Shown: positions 1-9,999, counted from the first letter of the stretch. The stretch is DNA of 64,000 nucleotides from Desulfobacteraceae bacterium (GCA_013003715.1 JABDIN010000048.1:25305-89304), one strand, 5' to 3'. Notes: generated by a model from the letters alone, not told the origin. A program made the numbers and translations.

Positions 1-1275
1 GCGCTGCCGGACCTATATTCGAGGGTCGGAATCAGCCCCACACCCAAGCATTTTTACGGGGACCTGGACAAGGATTTTGTCCGGAAGCACAACTGGTCCA
101 TTGTCCCCACTACCGGTCCATACGTCATTTCCGATTATAAAAAAGGCAAAAGCATCACCTTCAAGCGGAAAAAGGATTGGTGGGCCAGGGATTTGAAGTA
201 TTTCAAGAACCGGTTCAATGTGAACAAGGTGATTTTCACCGTGGTCCGGGACTACAATATCCAGTGGGAGTACTTTAAGAAACGCAAAATAGACGCTTTC
301 GGCATCACCCTGCCCAAGTACTGGCACGTGAAATCGGACATGGATCTGGTGGATAATGGATATGTGCATAAAATCTGGTTTTTCAACGATACGCCACAGC
401 CCTCTTCCGGTATGTATCTGAATCAGGACAAGCCGATCTTCAAGGACCGGAATGTCCGATACGCGTTTGCCCACGGCATGAACATTCAGAAGGTCATCGA
501 TACGGTGCTCCGGAACGATTATTTCCGTCTGGAGCATGGCGCCGTGGGTTATGGGGAATATACGAATACCGATATCAGGGCCCGCCGGTACGATCTGGAA
601 AAAGTGGATCAGTACATGAAAGCCTCCCGGTGGGAACGCGGACCCGATGGTATCTGGGCAAAGAGTGACCTGCGGTTCTCCGCCGAAGTGACCTATAGCT
701 ATGACGAGCACACACCACGGCTGGTGGTTTTAAAGGAAGAGGCCAAGAAAGCCGGCATCGAATTGAAATTGTCGCGCCTGGACGCGTCAGCGGACTATAA
801 AAAGGTCCTTGAAAAAAAGCACGATGTCGCATGGATGGGATGGAGTACCTCCCTGCGTCCGCGATTCTGGGAGCATTATCATTCCGTGAATGCCCATAAA
901 CCGCAGACCAATAATATCACCAATACCGATGATCCGGAGATAGATGTACTGATCGATACCTATCGGGATACGCTGGATGTGGAGGAACGAAAACGCCTGG
1001 CCAAGCTGCTCCAGGAAAAGATCCATGAGCAGGGTTCTTACGTGCCGACCTTCATGGTGCCCTATGTCCGCCATGCTTACTGGCGGTGGTGGCGGCTGCC
1101 CGATGTGCCGGGCACCAAACAATCCGAAAGCCTTTTCTCCTTATTCGACAGTGCCACCGGCGGCCTGTTCTGGTATGACGAAACGGTGTATGCGGAAACG
1201 CGAAAAGCGATGAAGGACAAGAAGTCTTTTTCACCGGTGATACAAATCAATCAAACGTATAAGTTGAAGCAGTGA
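1..1275 (+). CDS. Peptide ABC transporter substrate-binding protein, family 5 (5' truncated by window)
   Basis: The frame is open from base 1 and stops at TGA 1273-1275, leaving 424 residues; the start and signal peptide lie upstream of the window. The visible part matches the C-terminal two lobes of extracellular solute-binding protein family 5 (OppA/DppA/YejA), the periplasmic receptors of peptide importers. The aromatic-rich tail (YWRWWRLPDVPG) and the DPEIDVLIDTYR segment are more like the YejA branch, an inference. The two ATPase genes follow 15 bp downstream in the same direction, so the permease genes are expected upstream. Family confident; ligand unknown. Confidence 0.85.
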   Translation, partial: ALPDLYSRVGISPTPKHFYGDLDKDFVRKHNWSIVPTTGPYVISDYKKGKSITFKRKKDWWARDLKYFKNRFNVNKVIFTVVRDYNIQWEYFKKRKIDAFGITLPKYWHVKSDMDLVDNGYVHKIWFFNDTPQPSSGMYLNQDKPIFKDRNVRYAFAHGMNIQKVIDTVLRNDYFRLEHGAVGYGEYTNTDIRARRYDLEKVDQYMKASRWERGPDGIWAKSDLRFSAEVTYSYDEHTPRLVVLKEEAKKAGIELKLSRLDASADYKKVLEKKHDVAWMGWSTSLRPRFWEHYHSVNAHKPQTNNITNTDDPEIDVLIDTYRDTLDVEERKRLAKLLQEKIHEQGSYVPTFMVPYVRHAYWRWWRLPDVPGTKQSESLFSLFDSATGGLFWYDETVYAETRKAMKDKKSFSPVIQINQTYKLKQ

Positions 1276-1290
1276 GTAAACAATAATCCC

Positions 1291-2331
1291 ATGACAACGG
1301 ATATTCATACAGGGCCGGGTTCATCCGGCCGCAACGCACCGCTGATTGAAGTCAGGGATCTGGTGACTTCTTTCAGTACCGAAGCCGGACGCATAAAAGC
1401 CATCGAAGGCGTCGGCTTTATTGTGAGGAAAGGGCGGATACTCGGGATTGTCGGAGAATCCGGATGCGGAAAAAGTGTCACCGCCCTTTCCATCATGCGG
1501 CTGCTTCCCAAACCCTCCGGTGTGATCGAGCGTGGGGAAATACGGCTCAGGGGCCAGGATATCGCCCAACTGCCCGTCGAAGGGATGAATCACATCCGGG
1601 GAAGACAAATCTCCATGATATTTCAGGAACCCATGACAGCGCTCAATCCGGTCCATAAAATCGGCAGACAACTCCGCGAGGTTTTTGATATTCATCGTTC
1701 TGACTTGAGTAAAGCCCAGGCACGGACCGCATGCATCGAACTGCTTCAGAAGGTGGGGATTCCGGATCCGGAATCCCGGATGGACGAATATGTGCACCAG
1801 ATCTCCGGCGGCATGCGCCAGCGAGTGATGATCGCCATGGCCCTTGCCGGGAAACCGGACATATTGATTGCCGACGAACCCACCACTGCGCTGGATGTCA
1901 CCATACAGGCACAGATTCTCCAGTTGATACTGGACCTCCAGGCCGAGACCGGAATGGCCGTCATCTTCATCACCCACGACCTGGGGGTCATCGCTGAAAT
2001 GTGCGACGATGTTCTGGTCATGTATGCGGGAAAGGTCGCCGAATCGGCATCTGTGAAGGACCTCTTCAGCACGCCGAAACATCCGTATACACAGGGGCTG
2101 CTCCGTTCGATCCCCACTCTTGACAGCCGCCGAAAAACCATATTGCCGGTCATTGATGGCATGGTGCCGAGTCTTTTTGATTTACCCGCGGGCTGCCGAT
2201 TCCAGAACCGGTGCCCCCGTGCGATGCCCATTTGTGAAACTGAGCCGCCGCCGTTGTACCGCGTCGGATCGGGACACGCGGTGAGCTGTTACCTTTACGA
2301 TAATATCAAAGATGAATCAGCAGGCGGCTGA
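1291..2331 (+). CDS. Oligopeptide/dipeptide ABC transporter ATP-binding protein (OppD/DppD type)
   Basis: A 346-residue cytoplasmic ATPase that powers peptide import together with a second ATPase and two permeases. Walker A GESGCGKS is at residues 55-62, the Q-loop in [10 protein letters not shown] at 111-120, the ABC signature ISGGMRQR at 171-178 and Walker [13 protein letters not shown] at 191-202. The C-terminal oligopeptide/dipeptide extension with a Cys cluster ([14 protein letters not shown]) is present, as in OppD. It sits 15 bp after the binding-protein gene and 44 bp before its OppF-type partner, so the three form one operon. The start has only a weak ribosome-binding site. Confidence 0.93.
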   Translation: MTTDIHTGPGSSGRNAPLIEVRDLVTSFSTEAGRIKAIEGVGFIVRKGRILGIVGESGCGKSVTALSIMRLLPKPSGVIERGEIRLRGQDIAQLPVEGMNHIRGRQISMIFQEPMTALNPVHKIGRQLREVFDIHRSDLSKAQARTACIELLQKVGIPDPESRMDEYVHQISGGMRQRVMIAMALAGKPDILIADEPTTALDVTIQAQILQLILDLQAETGMAVIFITHDLGVIAEMCDDVLVMYAGKVAESASVKDLFSTPKHPYTQGLLRSIPTLDSRRKTILPVIDGMVPSLFDLPAGCRFQNRCPRAMPICETEPPPLYRVGSGHAVSCYLYDNIKDESAGG

Positions 2332-2375
2332 TACGTATTTTCAGCTGACAAACGATCCATTGGACTCTGAAATTT

Positions 2376-3380
2376 ATGAAAGTGGAAAACAAGGCATTGT
2401 CCCCTCTATTGACCGTTAAAAACCTGAAAATGCATTTTCCGGTTCGAGGCGGGGTGTTCAGGCGGCTCCGGGCCAAAGTGTTCGCAGTGGACGATGTAAG
2501 CTTTAGCGTGCCCCATGGCAAGACCCTTGGATTGGTCGGCGAATCCGGCTGCGGCAAGACCACCGTCGGGCGGTGCATATTGAAGTTGTATAAACCCACC
2601 GCGGGCAAGGTCGTATTCAATGACCGCAACGTGCTTTCGCTTCAGCATGAAGCCTTGCGTGAGAGTAGAAAAGATATGCAAATCATCTTCCAGGATCCGT
2701 TTGAATCCCTGAATGCCCGGCATACCATCCAGGAGATATTGGAAGAGCCGTTCATCATCCATAAAATCGGAAACAAAAACCAGCGTGTGGCCAGGGTCAG
2801 AGAACTTTTGGACCGGGTCGGATTACCCCGGAATTCACTCATGAGATTTCCCCATGAATTTTCAGGCGGTCAACGGCAGCGTATCGGCATCGCCCGCGCC
2901 ATTGCATTGCATCCCAAATTGATAATCTGTGATGAACCAGTTTCCGCCCTGGATGTTTCCATTCAATCACAGGTGTTGAACCTGATGCTTGAACTCCAGG
3001 AGACGCTTGGATTGACTTACCTGTTTATTGCCCATGACCTGGCGGTGGTGAAGCATATATCGGATAGAATCGCCGTGATGTATTTGGGAAAAATAGTGGA
3101 GATGAGTGATGCCGACAGCATCTATGAGAAACCGTTCCATCCCTACACCCGTGCATTGATTTCCGCGATTCCGATTCCCGATCCATTCCGAAAGGCAGAT
3201 AAAATCGTATTGAGAGGGGATGTCCCGTCACCGATAAATCCACCACCGGGTTGTCATTTCCATACCCGCTGCCCGTATGCCCTTGATCGATGCCGTGTCG
3301 AACCGCCCGGATTAAAAGATGCGCCCGGCACATCCGGAGAACAGCATCTGGTTGCCTGTATCCGCGCCGGGGAGATATAA
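2376..3380 (+). CDS. Oligopeptide/dipeptide ABC transporter ATP-binding protein (OppF/DppF type)
   Basis: A 334-residue second ATPase of the same peptide importer. Walker A GESGCGKT is at residues 55-62, followed by FQDPFESLNARHT, the signature FSGGQRQR and Walker B LIICDEPVSALD. The C-terminal extension carries the CHFHTRCPYALDRC cysteine pattern of the OppD/OppF family. It is the last gene of the operon: a GC-rich hairpin follows 36 bp after the stop and the next gene is on the other strand. Confidence 0.93.
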   Translation: MKVENKALSPLLTVKNLKMHFPVRGGVFRRLRAKVFAVDDVSFSVPHGKTLGLVGESGCGKTTVGRCILKLYKPTAGKVVFNDRNVLSLQHEALRESRKDMQIIFQDPFESLNARHTIQEILEEPFIIHKIGNKNQRVARVRELLDRVGLPRNSLMRFPHEFSGGQRQRIGIARAIALHPKLIICDEPVSALDVSIQSQVLNLMLELQETLGLTYLFIAHDLAVVKHISDRIAVMYLGKIVEMSDADSIYEKPFHPYTRALISAIPIPDPFRKADKIVLRGDVPSPINPPPGCHFHTRCPYALDRCRVEPPGLKDAPGTSGEQHLVACIRAGEI

Positions 3381-3416
3381 AGGAATGCCGTATTGGTGAT
3401 AATGCACCAAGACAAA

Positions 3417-3441
3417 GGGCCGGCCATTCGATGGCCGGCCC
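3417..3441. terminator. GC-rich hairpin between convergent genes
   Basis: A perfect 10-bp stem GGGCCGGCCA/TGGCCGGCCC encloses the loop TTCGA. It lies between the peptide-transporter operon (+) and the convergent gene ending at 3468 (-). There is only a short T stretch on the minus side and none on the plus side, so termination is inferred from position and stem strength, not from a full intrinsic-terminator signature. Confidence 0.55.
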
Positions 3442-3467
3442 CGGGTTATCGTGTCGCTTATCGAAAA

Positions 3468-4676
3468 CTAATCAGTCGGCGCCTGTTCCGGTTGCTCGGT
3501 GGCCTCTTCGGCTTGGCCTTTTTTAGATTCTTCAACTGCGGCTTCAGCCGCCGCGGTTTCATCGGCTTCTTTTCTCAGCGCAGTGAGACGTTCCTTGCCC
3601 GCGGCAATTTTACTGTTGATCAGTGACACCTGGGCTTTGTCGGTTGTGAGCTTTTTAGCTTTTTCAAGATGCTGCAATCCATTTTCGAGATCATCAATGG
3701 TATTGCGGCTGAAAGCCACATCGGCTTTATACATGAGTATCAGCTGGTCGATGGTATTTGATCGAATGGTTGCCGCAGCCCTGAGTTCTGTCGTGATAGC
3801 ATAGGTTATTGCCGTTTCGAGGTATCGCTTTATCCCTTCAAAGTCAGGCATGCCGGGTATATTGAGCAAGGTGTCCGCTTTATCCACGTAATGATTGAAA
3901 ATGAGTGGAAAGACCTCCTTTTTCGTGTAGACATCCTGTTGATTTTCCGATGCATCCACACCGGGCAGGGAGATGAGAAGCTCTTCGCCCAATGGAGAGA
4001 ATCTTCCCTGAAGAATCTCGATCCCGCCGTCTTTTTCGTGAATATAGAATTTTCTGGTATTTGAAATACTGGCGCCAATGATGAGAAGAAACAAAAAAAC
4101 CACCACCGCGATGGCCGCCAACATGGATTTCTCCACAGAATCCAACTCCCTGCGCCGGGTTTTCGGTGGGGTGACATTGATAGCCGCTGGTTTTTCTTCC
4201 CTGTATTTTTTATCGGCAGCGGTTTTATCGGTAACGGTTTTTTCAGCAGCGGCCCTGACATCAGCCATACTATAGTTGTTGAATAACAGGGCCCGAACGC
4301 GTTTTGTGTCGGCTTCGTCCCGTCCTGTATAAAAGGGGGGGGCGGGGGTAACCGGGACCGCGGAGGGTTTCGGGGGTGTATAGCGTTTTGCCGGGGCTTG
4401 TTTGTCAAATTTTTTGAAAATCAACTCCTTGCGGGAAGGCATTGTTTTCTTCGGGGCGTCTGATGCTGATTTCTGCGGTTGCTTTTTCGGGCGCTTTGCT
4501 GACTGTGCTTTAGGGGTGGTTTTTACGGCAGCAGGTTTTTTCGTATTTTTTGCCGTCGGCTTTTTAGCTGTCGTTGCTTTTTTGGGTTTGGTATTTTTTT
4601 GTTTTTTATCCGCAACCTTTTTGGTGCCGGTTGATTTTTTTTTGGAGGTGGATTTGGTCAGACTGTCTTTTCCCAT
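3468..4676 (-). CDS. Lys/Ala-rich single-span membrane protein, function unknown
   Basis: A 402-residue protein I cannot assign. Residues 1-100 are extremely rich in Lys, Ala, Thr and Pro with many KK pairs and read as a disordered basic tail. One hydrophobic segment (about 185-203, MLAAIAVVVFLFLLIIGAS) should span the inner membrane, preceded by the basic stretch KTRRRE, which predicts a cytoplasmic N-terminus. The outside part (205-402) includes a predicted helical region and ends in an Ala/Glu/Lys-rich stretch resembling coiled coil. The basic tail resembles histone-H1-like low-complexity sequence and might touch nucleic acid; that is speculation. It is divergent from larE. Confidence 0.8.
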   Translation of the reverse strand: MGKDSLTKSTSKKKSTGTKKVADKKQKNTKPKKATTAKKPTAKNTKKPAAVKTTPKAQSAKRPKKQPQKSASDAPKKTMPSRKELIFKKFDKQAPAKRYTPPKPSAVPVTPAPPFYTGRDEADTKRVRALLFNNYSMADVRAAAEKTVTDKTAADKKYREEKPAAINVTPPKTRRRELDSVEKSMLAAIAVVVFLFLLIIGASISNTRKFYIHEKDGGIEILQGRFSPLGEELLISLPGVDASENQQDVYTKKEVFPLIFNHYVDKADTLLNIPGMPDFEGIKRYLETAITYAITTELRAAATIRSNTIDQLILMYKADVAFSRNTIDDLENGLQHLEKAKKLTTDKAQVSLINSKIAAGKERLTALRKEADETAAAEAAVEESKKGQAEEATEQPEQAPTD

Positions 4677-4794
4677 AAAAAACCCCTTTGAATTTGGATT
4701 TTGTTCGCCTATAATCGGTTCATTTATAACCGGTTTAAATAAAAAATACTAATGGTTTTGTAAACATTTTTTTCCTGAGCCCGCACGGATATCC

Positions 4795-5634
4795 ATGGAA
4801 AAGACCACAATGATCAATAAAAAAAGAGAAAAATTGATCGATATAATAAAATCGTTTGAAACCCTGATGATCGCCTTTTCCGGTGGTGTAGACAGCACAC
4901 TTTTACTCCACATGGCCTGTAAAATCCTCGGAAACAGGGTGGTCGCAATTACAGCGGACTGGCCTGTACATCCCAGGCGGGAAACCCGCCAGGCCATATC
5001 CATTGCCCGGGCAATGAATGTCCGGCATATTGTCCTGCATTCTGAGGAAATCGGGGCTGATTCATTTGTATTAAATCCAATCGAAAGATGCTATATCTGT
5101 AAAACGCATCTCTTTGTCCAGTTAAAAGAACATGCGGATAGGCTTGGTATCGGCGATATCGCGCATGGGGCCAATGTTGATGATTTTAAAGAATATCGAC
5201 CCGGGCATAAAGCGGCGGATGAGTTCAATATTGTTGCACCCCTCGTGTCAGCCGGATTCACAAAGGCGGATGTCAGGCTATTGGCCAAAGACCAGGGCCT
5301 TGACTTATGGCATAAACCGGCCATGGCCTGTCTGGCCACCCGCATCCCTTACGGAGAACCGATTACGCGGGAGAAACTGGCGATGGTTGAATCCGCCGAA
5401 AATACGATAATGGATGCCGGTTTTACCACCTGCCGTGTCCGCCATTACGGCCCTGTTGCCAGGATTGAGGTATTGCCCTCGGAATTCGATAAAATGATGG
5501 TTGCCGCTGTGCGCCGGCATATTGTGGAACGGCTGCATGACATCGGTTATCAGTATGTAACGATGGATTTGGACGGATATGTCTCCGGAAGCATGGATCG
5601 CCTGTTGCCCCAAGTGGAAGATCGTGAAGGCTGA
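4795..5634 (+). CDS. larE: ATP-dependent sacrificial sulfur transferase LarE
   Basis: A 279-residue PP-loop protein. The ATP pyrophosphatase motif SGGVDS is at residues 29-34, followed by the family sequence RCYICK and later HKPAMACLATRIPYG, which contains the cysteine region used as sulfur donor in LarE. LarE adenylates and then thiolates the biosynthetic precursor of the nickel-pincer nucleotide cofactor of lactate racemase and related LarA enzymes. No larA, larB or larC is in the window, so the cofactor link rests on family membership. Start ATG 4795 has a poor ribosome-binding site; ATG 4810 is an alternative. Confidence 0.88.
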   Translation: MEKTTMINKKREKLIDIIKSFETLMIAFSGGVDSTLLLHMACKILGNRVVAITADWPVHPRRETRQAISIARAMNVRHIVLHSEEIGADSFVLNPIERCYICKTHLFVQLKEHADRLGIGDIAHGANVDDFKEYRPGHKAADEFNIVAPLVSAGFTKADVRLLAKDQGLDLWHKPAMACLATRIPYGEPITREKLAMVESAENTIMDAGFTTCRVRHYGPVARIEVLPSEFDKMMVAAVRRHIVERLHDIGYQYVTMDLDGYVSGSMDRLLPQVEDREG

Positions 5635-5692
5635 AAGGTTATGCAATCAAGTCCACACGTTTTTATGAAGAGCCATATCAGCGATGGGTTCG

Positions 5693-5905
5693 TTATTTTT
5701 TCCGTAAATCGGCAAGGGACAGAATGGCGCGTTCAATAACCGCTGAATTGCTTTCACCGGTCTGTTTTTTTTCCCGGTTCAATATGATCTGGGCTTTTAA
5801 CGAAATCATCGCCGAAATCATTTTTTTACCTTTGTTTTTTTGGTTTTCTTTCCAGCGCTTCTGACGGATACGGTCTGATTCGCGTCTTTCTTTAAGCGTT
5901 GCCAT
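5693..5905 (-). CDS. Small basic protein, possibly ribbon-helix-helix-like, unknown function
   Basis: A 70-residue highly charged protein. The N-terminal third is Arg/Lys/Glu-rich (RRESDRIRQKRWKENQ); the second half (MISLKAQIILNREKKQTG followed by SNSAVIERAILSLADL) has the spacing of a ribbon-helix-helix fold: a short strand, then two helices ending in a hydrophobic ILSLADL. This is a pattern guess. It is convergent with larE and stands alone; no toxin partner lies next to it. Confidence 0.55.
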   Translation of the reverse strand: MATLKERRESDRIRQKRWKENQKNKGKKMISAMISLKAQIILNREKKQTGESNSAVIERAILSLADLRKK

Positions 5906-6002
5906 GACTTCATCATCCGTTAGTGGTGACGTTATTAATTACAACAGATAAAAGAGTTATGGTTTTTTTCCACCACTGTCAATAGATTAATATGAATCCG
6001 GC

Positions 6003-6042
6003 AACCATACAGTGTCCATCCAGAGATGGACACTGTATGGTT
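6003..6042. repeat. Perfect 18-bp palindrome (40 bp) of a dispersed repeat family
   Basis: AACCATACAGTGTCCATC, loop CAGA, then its exact reverse complement to 6042. It lies 127 bp upstream of the lolC-type gene. The 20 bases at 6010-6029 recur with one change at 47388-47407, at the left end of a larger inverted-repeat element, so this is a repeat-family member and not just a local hairpin. No T-run follows on either strand, which argues against an intrinsic terminator. Confidence 0.85.
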
Positions 6043-6168
6043 AACGTGACGTATGTCTGAATTACGTAAGGCGTTTCCGGCGGAATGTACCGGGGACACA
6101 CTTCTTTCAGCCGCCGTCCGCCATAAACCAGAAACACGAATTTTGCGTATATATCCGCCGGAGCAATA

Positions 6169-7401
6169 ATGATGAAATTTGAATATTTTATTGGTCGCCG
6201 GTACCTGAAATCCACCACCCGGGACGGATTTGTCTCTTTCACCACCACAAGCCTGTCAACTCTCGGCGTTGCACTGGGGGTGATGGTGCTCATCGTCGTC
6301 ATTGCGGTGATGACCGGATTCGAAGAGGAGCTGAAATCCAGAATACTAGGTGTGGAGCCCCATGTCCTGGTCATGCGTTATGGTGAGCCCATGTCGGATT
6401 ATGAACCCATTGTCGAGCGGATCAAAAAACTTGATAATATTAAAACCGTCAGCACTTTCATCTATGCCCAGGCCATGTTTCGATCCGCAAAAGGTGTTTC
6501 CGGTGTAATGCTCCGGGGAATCGTGCCGGATGAGTTCGGATGCGGTATGAAAACCACAGGGGATGATTGCTTTTCAAAGATGTTAACCACACCGTCATCC
6601 ACACCGGTTCCTCCCAGAGTTATATTAGGCAAGGCGCTGGCCGAGGATCTCAATGTCCGGCCTGGTGACATCGTCCATATGATCACGGCGCAAACCGGGG
6701 ACGGGGGGACACTAAGCATGCCGGCTGTGAAACGGCTGAAGGTGGCGGCATTGTTTGAAACCGGCATGCTGGATTATGACGGCAACATTGCCTTTATCCA
6801 TCAAAATGACGCCCAATCCCTTTTTCATATGGCCGGGCAGGTATCGGGAATAGGCGTACGTGTCGATGATATATACGCTGCCGGTGAAATTTCCGGACAG
6901 ATTGTATCGTTCCTGGATTTTCCGTATTGGGCGCGGGACTGGATGCAGATGAACAAAAATTTGTTTTCCATGTTAAGGCTCCAGAAAACCGTGATGTTTA
7001 TCATTTTGACGCTCATCGTACTGGTGGCTGCGTCCAATATCGCCAGTGCCTTGATTATGATGGTCATGGAAAAAACAAAAGAGATTGCAATTTTGAAAAC
7101 CATGGGGGCCGGGAATTTCAGTATCCGGAAAATATTTGTTTTCAAAGGTATGGTGATCGGCACCATCGGAACGGTTTCCGGATTGATCCTCGGATTTATA
7201 TTGTGCCTCATTCTGCAGCGCTATCAATTTATCGATCTGCCGGGTGATGTCTATTTTCTGACCACCTTGCCGGTCAGACTCGATATTGTGGATGCGATCA
7301 TAACGATTTCAGCCACCCTTGTGATTTGCTTCGTCGCTACCCTTTATCCCGCCGGATACGCGGCTAAATTCGACCCTGTGGAAGGCATACGGTATGGCTG
7401 A
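6169..7401 (+). CDS. lolC: Lipoprotein-releasing system transmembrane protein (LolC/LolE family)
   Basis: A 410-residue permease of the FtsX/MacB superfamily. One membrane helix lies near residues 24-46 (LSTLGVALGVMVLIVVIAVM), then a periplasmic domain of about 220 residues, then three C-terminal helices. The N-terminal FEYFIGRRYLKS is typical of LolC/LolE, which extract outer-membrane lipoproteins from the inner membrane with the ATPase LolD. No lolD is adjacent. A ribosome-binding site (CGGAG) precedes ATG 6169. The 3' end overlaps the next gene by 8 bp, suggesting coupled translation. Confidence 0.88.
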   Translation: MMKFEYFIGRRYLKSTTRDGFVSFTTTSLSTLGVALGVMVLIVVIAVMTGFEEELKSRILGVEPHVLVMRYGEPMSDYEPIVERIKKLDNIKTVSTFIYAQAMFRSAKGVSGVMLRGIVPDEFGCGMKTTGDDCFSKMLTTPSSTPVPPRVILGKALAEDLNVRPGDIVHMITAQTGDGGTLSMPAVKRLKVAALFETGMLDYDGNIAFIHQNDAQSLFHMAGQVSGIGVRVDDIYAAGEISGQIVSFLDFPYWARDWMQMNKNLFSMLRLQKTVMFIILTLIVLVAASNIASALIMMVMEKTKEIAILKTMGAGNFSIRKIFVFKGMVIGTIGTVSGLILGFILCLILQRYQFIDLPGDVYFLTTLPVRLDIVDAIITISATLVICFVATLYPAGYAAKFDPVEGIRYG

Positions 7402-8149
7402 AAAAATATATTTCACCAACCATGAAGGACATACCTTGTCCGGTATGCTTGAAATGCCCGGCGATGGAAAGCCGGAGGCGTATTGCATCTTTGCGCACTG
7501 TTTCACCTGTACAAAAAATATCAAGGCCGCCGTCAATATCAGCCGGGCGCTGGCGGCAACGGGAATTGCCGTATTGCGTTTTGATTTTACCGGTTTGGGC
7601 GAAAGCGAAGGGGATTTCACCGATACCAATTTTTCATCGAATGTGGATGATCTGATGGCGGCGGCGGCATACCTGGCGAAAGCGCACGAACCGCCGCAAA
7701 TAATGATCGGCCATTCCCTGGGAGGTGCAGCGGTCCTCATGGCCGCTGGAAAGGTGGATCGGGTAAAGGCGGTGGTAACCATCGGCGCTCCTGGCGATCC
7801 GAATCATTTAAAACACCTGCTGACCGGAAAAGAGGCGGAAATCAAAGTCCGGGGTGTGGCCGAGGTTATGCTCGCCGGCCGGACATTCACTATTAAAAAA
7901 CAATTTCTGGATGATTTGGATCAACCCACATTTAAGCCTGTCGTCCGCCGTCTGGACAAAGCACTGCTGGTTTTGCATTCTCCACTGGACGAAGTGGTGA
8001 GCATTGAAAATGCAGCCGAGATATTCCGGATCGCCCGCCATCCCAAAAGCTTCATCTCCCTTGATACTGCTGATCATCTATTGTCGGATGCGGAGGATTC
8101 CCGATACGCCGGCTCAATTATTGCCGCCTGGGCCAACAGGTACATATAA
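7394..8149 (+). CDS. Alpha/beta hydrolase
   Basis: A 251-residue alpha/beta-hydrolase-fold protein. The nucleophile elbow GHSLGG is visible mid-protein (IGHSLGGAAVLMAA); the oxyanion region is near HCFTCTKNI, and candidate acid and base residues lie in SPLDEVVS and TADHLL. The sequence is close to the hydrolase half of hydrolase-OsmC fusion proteins, but no OsmC domain follows here. Substrate unknown. It overlaps the lolC-type gene by 8 bp and is probably co-transcribed with it. Confidence 0.85.
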   Translation: MAEKIYFTNHEGHTLSGMLEMPGDGKPEAYCIFAHCFTCTKNIKAAVNISRALAATGIAVLRFDFTGLGESEGDFTDTNFSSNVDDLMAAAAYLAKAHEPPQIMIGHSLGGAAVLMAAGKVDRVKAVVTIGAPGDPNHLKHLLTGKEAEIKVRGVAEVMLAGRTFTIKKQFLDDLDQPTFKPVVRRLDKALLVLHSPLDEVVSIENAAEIFRIARHPKSFISLDTADHLLSDAEDSRYAGSIIAAWANRYI

Positions 8150-8336
8150 TAGGGTTTGCCGCCATTTGGTATTTAAATCGTGCACTGCAAACAAACGCGA
8201 CCAAAACCGAAACGTATGTAATTCCATAACAGATCTCCATTTGATCAGGCACTGTGACTGAACAATAAGGTTGCATTTAAAATAACATATCGGTATGATT
8301 ACATTTTTATTGGTATAAAGGAGATAATAACACAAT

Positions 8337-9932
8337 TTGAAGAAGTTTATTGTAAACCTGTGGAAAAAACTGAAGCGTGAAACCGAGTCAGAACAGGTAG
8401 AAAAACAACGCATTACCAGGAAACGGGAAGACGGAGGGGCCGGTTCGGCCATAGTAAGCGGAACCACTTCCAAACGCTCATCCCATAAACACAAATCCAA
8501 GCCATCGACGAAAACACCCCGTTCCGAAACCGGACCATCACGGCACTCGTCGACCCGACAGCCGCCCAGAAAAAAATGGTCCATCGGCGATTTTGAGGTT
8601 CCGGTTCAAGAAGGCCTGACACGATTTCATGATCTTGATCTGCCCTCTCCGGTGATGCACGCCATTGCCGATGCCGGTTTTCAATATTGTACGCCGATTC
8701 AGGCGGAGATTTTCCCCAGTATTCTGTCCGGAAAGGATGCATTTGGCCGGGCTCAGACCGGGACCGGGAAGACCGCTGCTTTCCTCATCACCATTCTGAC
8801 CCAATTTCACAAAAATCCATTGACTTCCAAACCGGAAACCGGAACACCGAGGGCCTTGATACTGGCACCGACCCGGGAACTGGTGATCCAGATAGCCGAA
8901 GAGGCTCAGGCCCTGGCCAGGTACCGTCACGTGAACATCGCCAGTGTCTTCGGGGGCATGGATTATGAGAAACAGAAACGTCGTCTTCACAAAGGGAGGA
9001 CCGATATCATCATTGCCACCCCTGGCCGACTGCTTGATTTTCATCGTCATAAGGATACGAACCTGGCCAAGGTGGAAACATTGATCATCGATGAGGCGGA
9101 CCGCATGCTGGACATGGGATTTATTCCGGATGTTCGCCGCATCATTCACAGCACACCCCATAAAAATAAACGGCAGACCATGTTGTTTTCCGCTACGCTG
9201 ACCCCTGAAGTGATGCGTCTGGCCGAACAATGGACGCGAGATCCCGTCACCGTGGAAATCGAGCCGGAGCAGGTGGCCGTCGATACGGTGGAACAGGTGG
9301 TCTATATTACGACCACGGAAGAAAAGTTCGCTTTGCTGTTCAATTATATCAAGCATCAAGATCTGGACCGGGTTCTGATTTTCTGTAATCGCAAAGATGA
9401 AACGCGGCGGCTTTCCGAAAAAATGGAACGTTATCGGCTGAGTTGCAGTATCCTTTCCGGAGATGTGCCACAGAAAAAAAGGATCCGAACGCTCGAGGAT
9501 TTCAAATCGGGAAAAATTCGATTCCTGGTGGCCACGGATGTCGCCGGGCGCGGTATTCACATTGACGGCATGAACCATGTCATCAATTACTCCCTTCCCC
9601 ATGACGCCGAGGACTATGTACATCGCATCGGCCGCACCGGACGTGCCGGCACCAGCGGCACCTCCGTAAGTTTTGCGTGTGAAGCAGACTCCTTTTATCT
9701 GCCGGCCATCGAAGAATACATCGGCCGCAAGTTGGAATGCACCCAGCCCCCGGAAGAGTGGTTGACCTTACCCGCACCTCCCCGGCAGCCGAAACGGAAA
9801 AGGACGGGGGAGAAAAGACCACCATCCAGACGCGGCAAACCCTTTTCAAAGCCGTCAAATCGGCGCACGGCAACTAAGCGGCCCTATAAATCCAACCCCC
9901 GGCATGCCAGCCAGAAATCCGCCGGGAAGTAA
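8337..9932 (+). CDS. DEAD-box ATP-dependent RNA helicase (RhlB/RhlE-like)
   Basis: A 531-residue helicase. After a basic N-terminal extension of about 85 residues come the Q motif ([10 protein letters not shown]), motif I AQTGTGKT, motif Ia PTRELVIQ, motif II DEAD, motif III SAT and motif [12 protein letters not shown]. The C-terminus is another Arg/Lys-rich tail (about residues 480-531), as in RhlB/RhlE-type helicases that remodel rRNA or mRNA. The start is TTG 8337, with AAGGAG 12 bases upstream; the in-frame lysine-rich beginning fits the family, but the start is not certain. Confidence 0.92.
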   Translation: MKKFIVNLWKKLKRETESEQVEKQRITRKREDGGAGSAIVSGTTSKRSSHKHKSKPSTKTPRSETGPSRHSSTRQPPRKKWSIGDFEVPVQEGLTRFHDLDLPSPVMHAIADAGFQYCTPIQAEIFPSILSGKDAFGRAQTGTGKTAAFLITILTQFHKNPLTSKPETGTPRALILAPTRELVIQIAEEAQALARYRHVNIASVFGGMDYEKQKRRLHKGRTDIIIATPGRLLDFHRHKDTNLAKVETLIIDEADRMLDMGFIPDVRRIIHSTPHKNKRQTMLFSATLTPEVMRLAEQWTRDPVTVEIEPEQVAVDTVEQVVYITTTEEKFALLFNYIKHQDLDRVLIFCNRKDETRRLSEKMERYRLSCSILSGDVPQKKRIRTLEDFKSGKIRFLVATDVAGRGIHIDGMNHVINYSLPHDAEDYVHRIGRTGRAGTSGTSVSFACEADSFYLPAIEEYIGRKLECTQPPEEWLTLPAPPRQPKRKRTGEKRPPSRRGKPFSKPSNRRTATKRPYKSNPRHASQKSAGK

Positions 9933-9972
9933 GTAAAAGTTGCGTAACAGTAACTGGTGCCAATCCTGATAC

Positions 9973-9999
9973 CGGGGGGAGCCGCCCTTCCCCCTGTTT
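9973..9999 (+). terminator. Weak terminator-like hairpin after the helicase gene
   Basis: GGGGGA and TCCCCC pair around an 8-base loop, followed by TGTTTC. It lies between the helicase stop and the convergent thiL stop. The T-run is poor, so the call rests on position and stem. Confidence 0.35.

Noticed and set aside
193..1275. ATG 193 as the true start of the substrate-binding protein
   Set aside because: The frame is open back to base 1 with clear family sequence upstream of 193, so the gene is truncated by the window.
6003..6042. Intrinsic terminator for a neighbouring gene
   Set aside because: Strong stem but no T-run on either strand, and the core is repeated elsewhere, so it is listed as a repeat.
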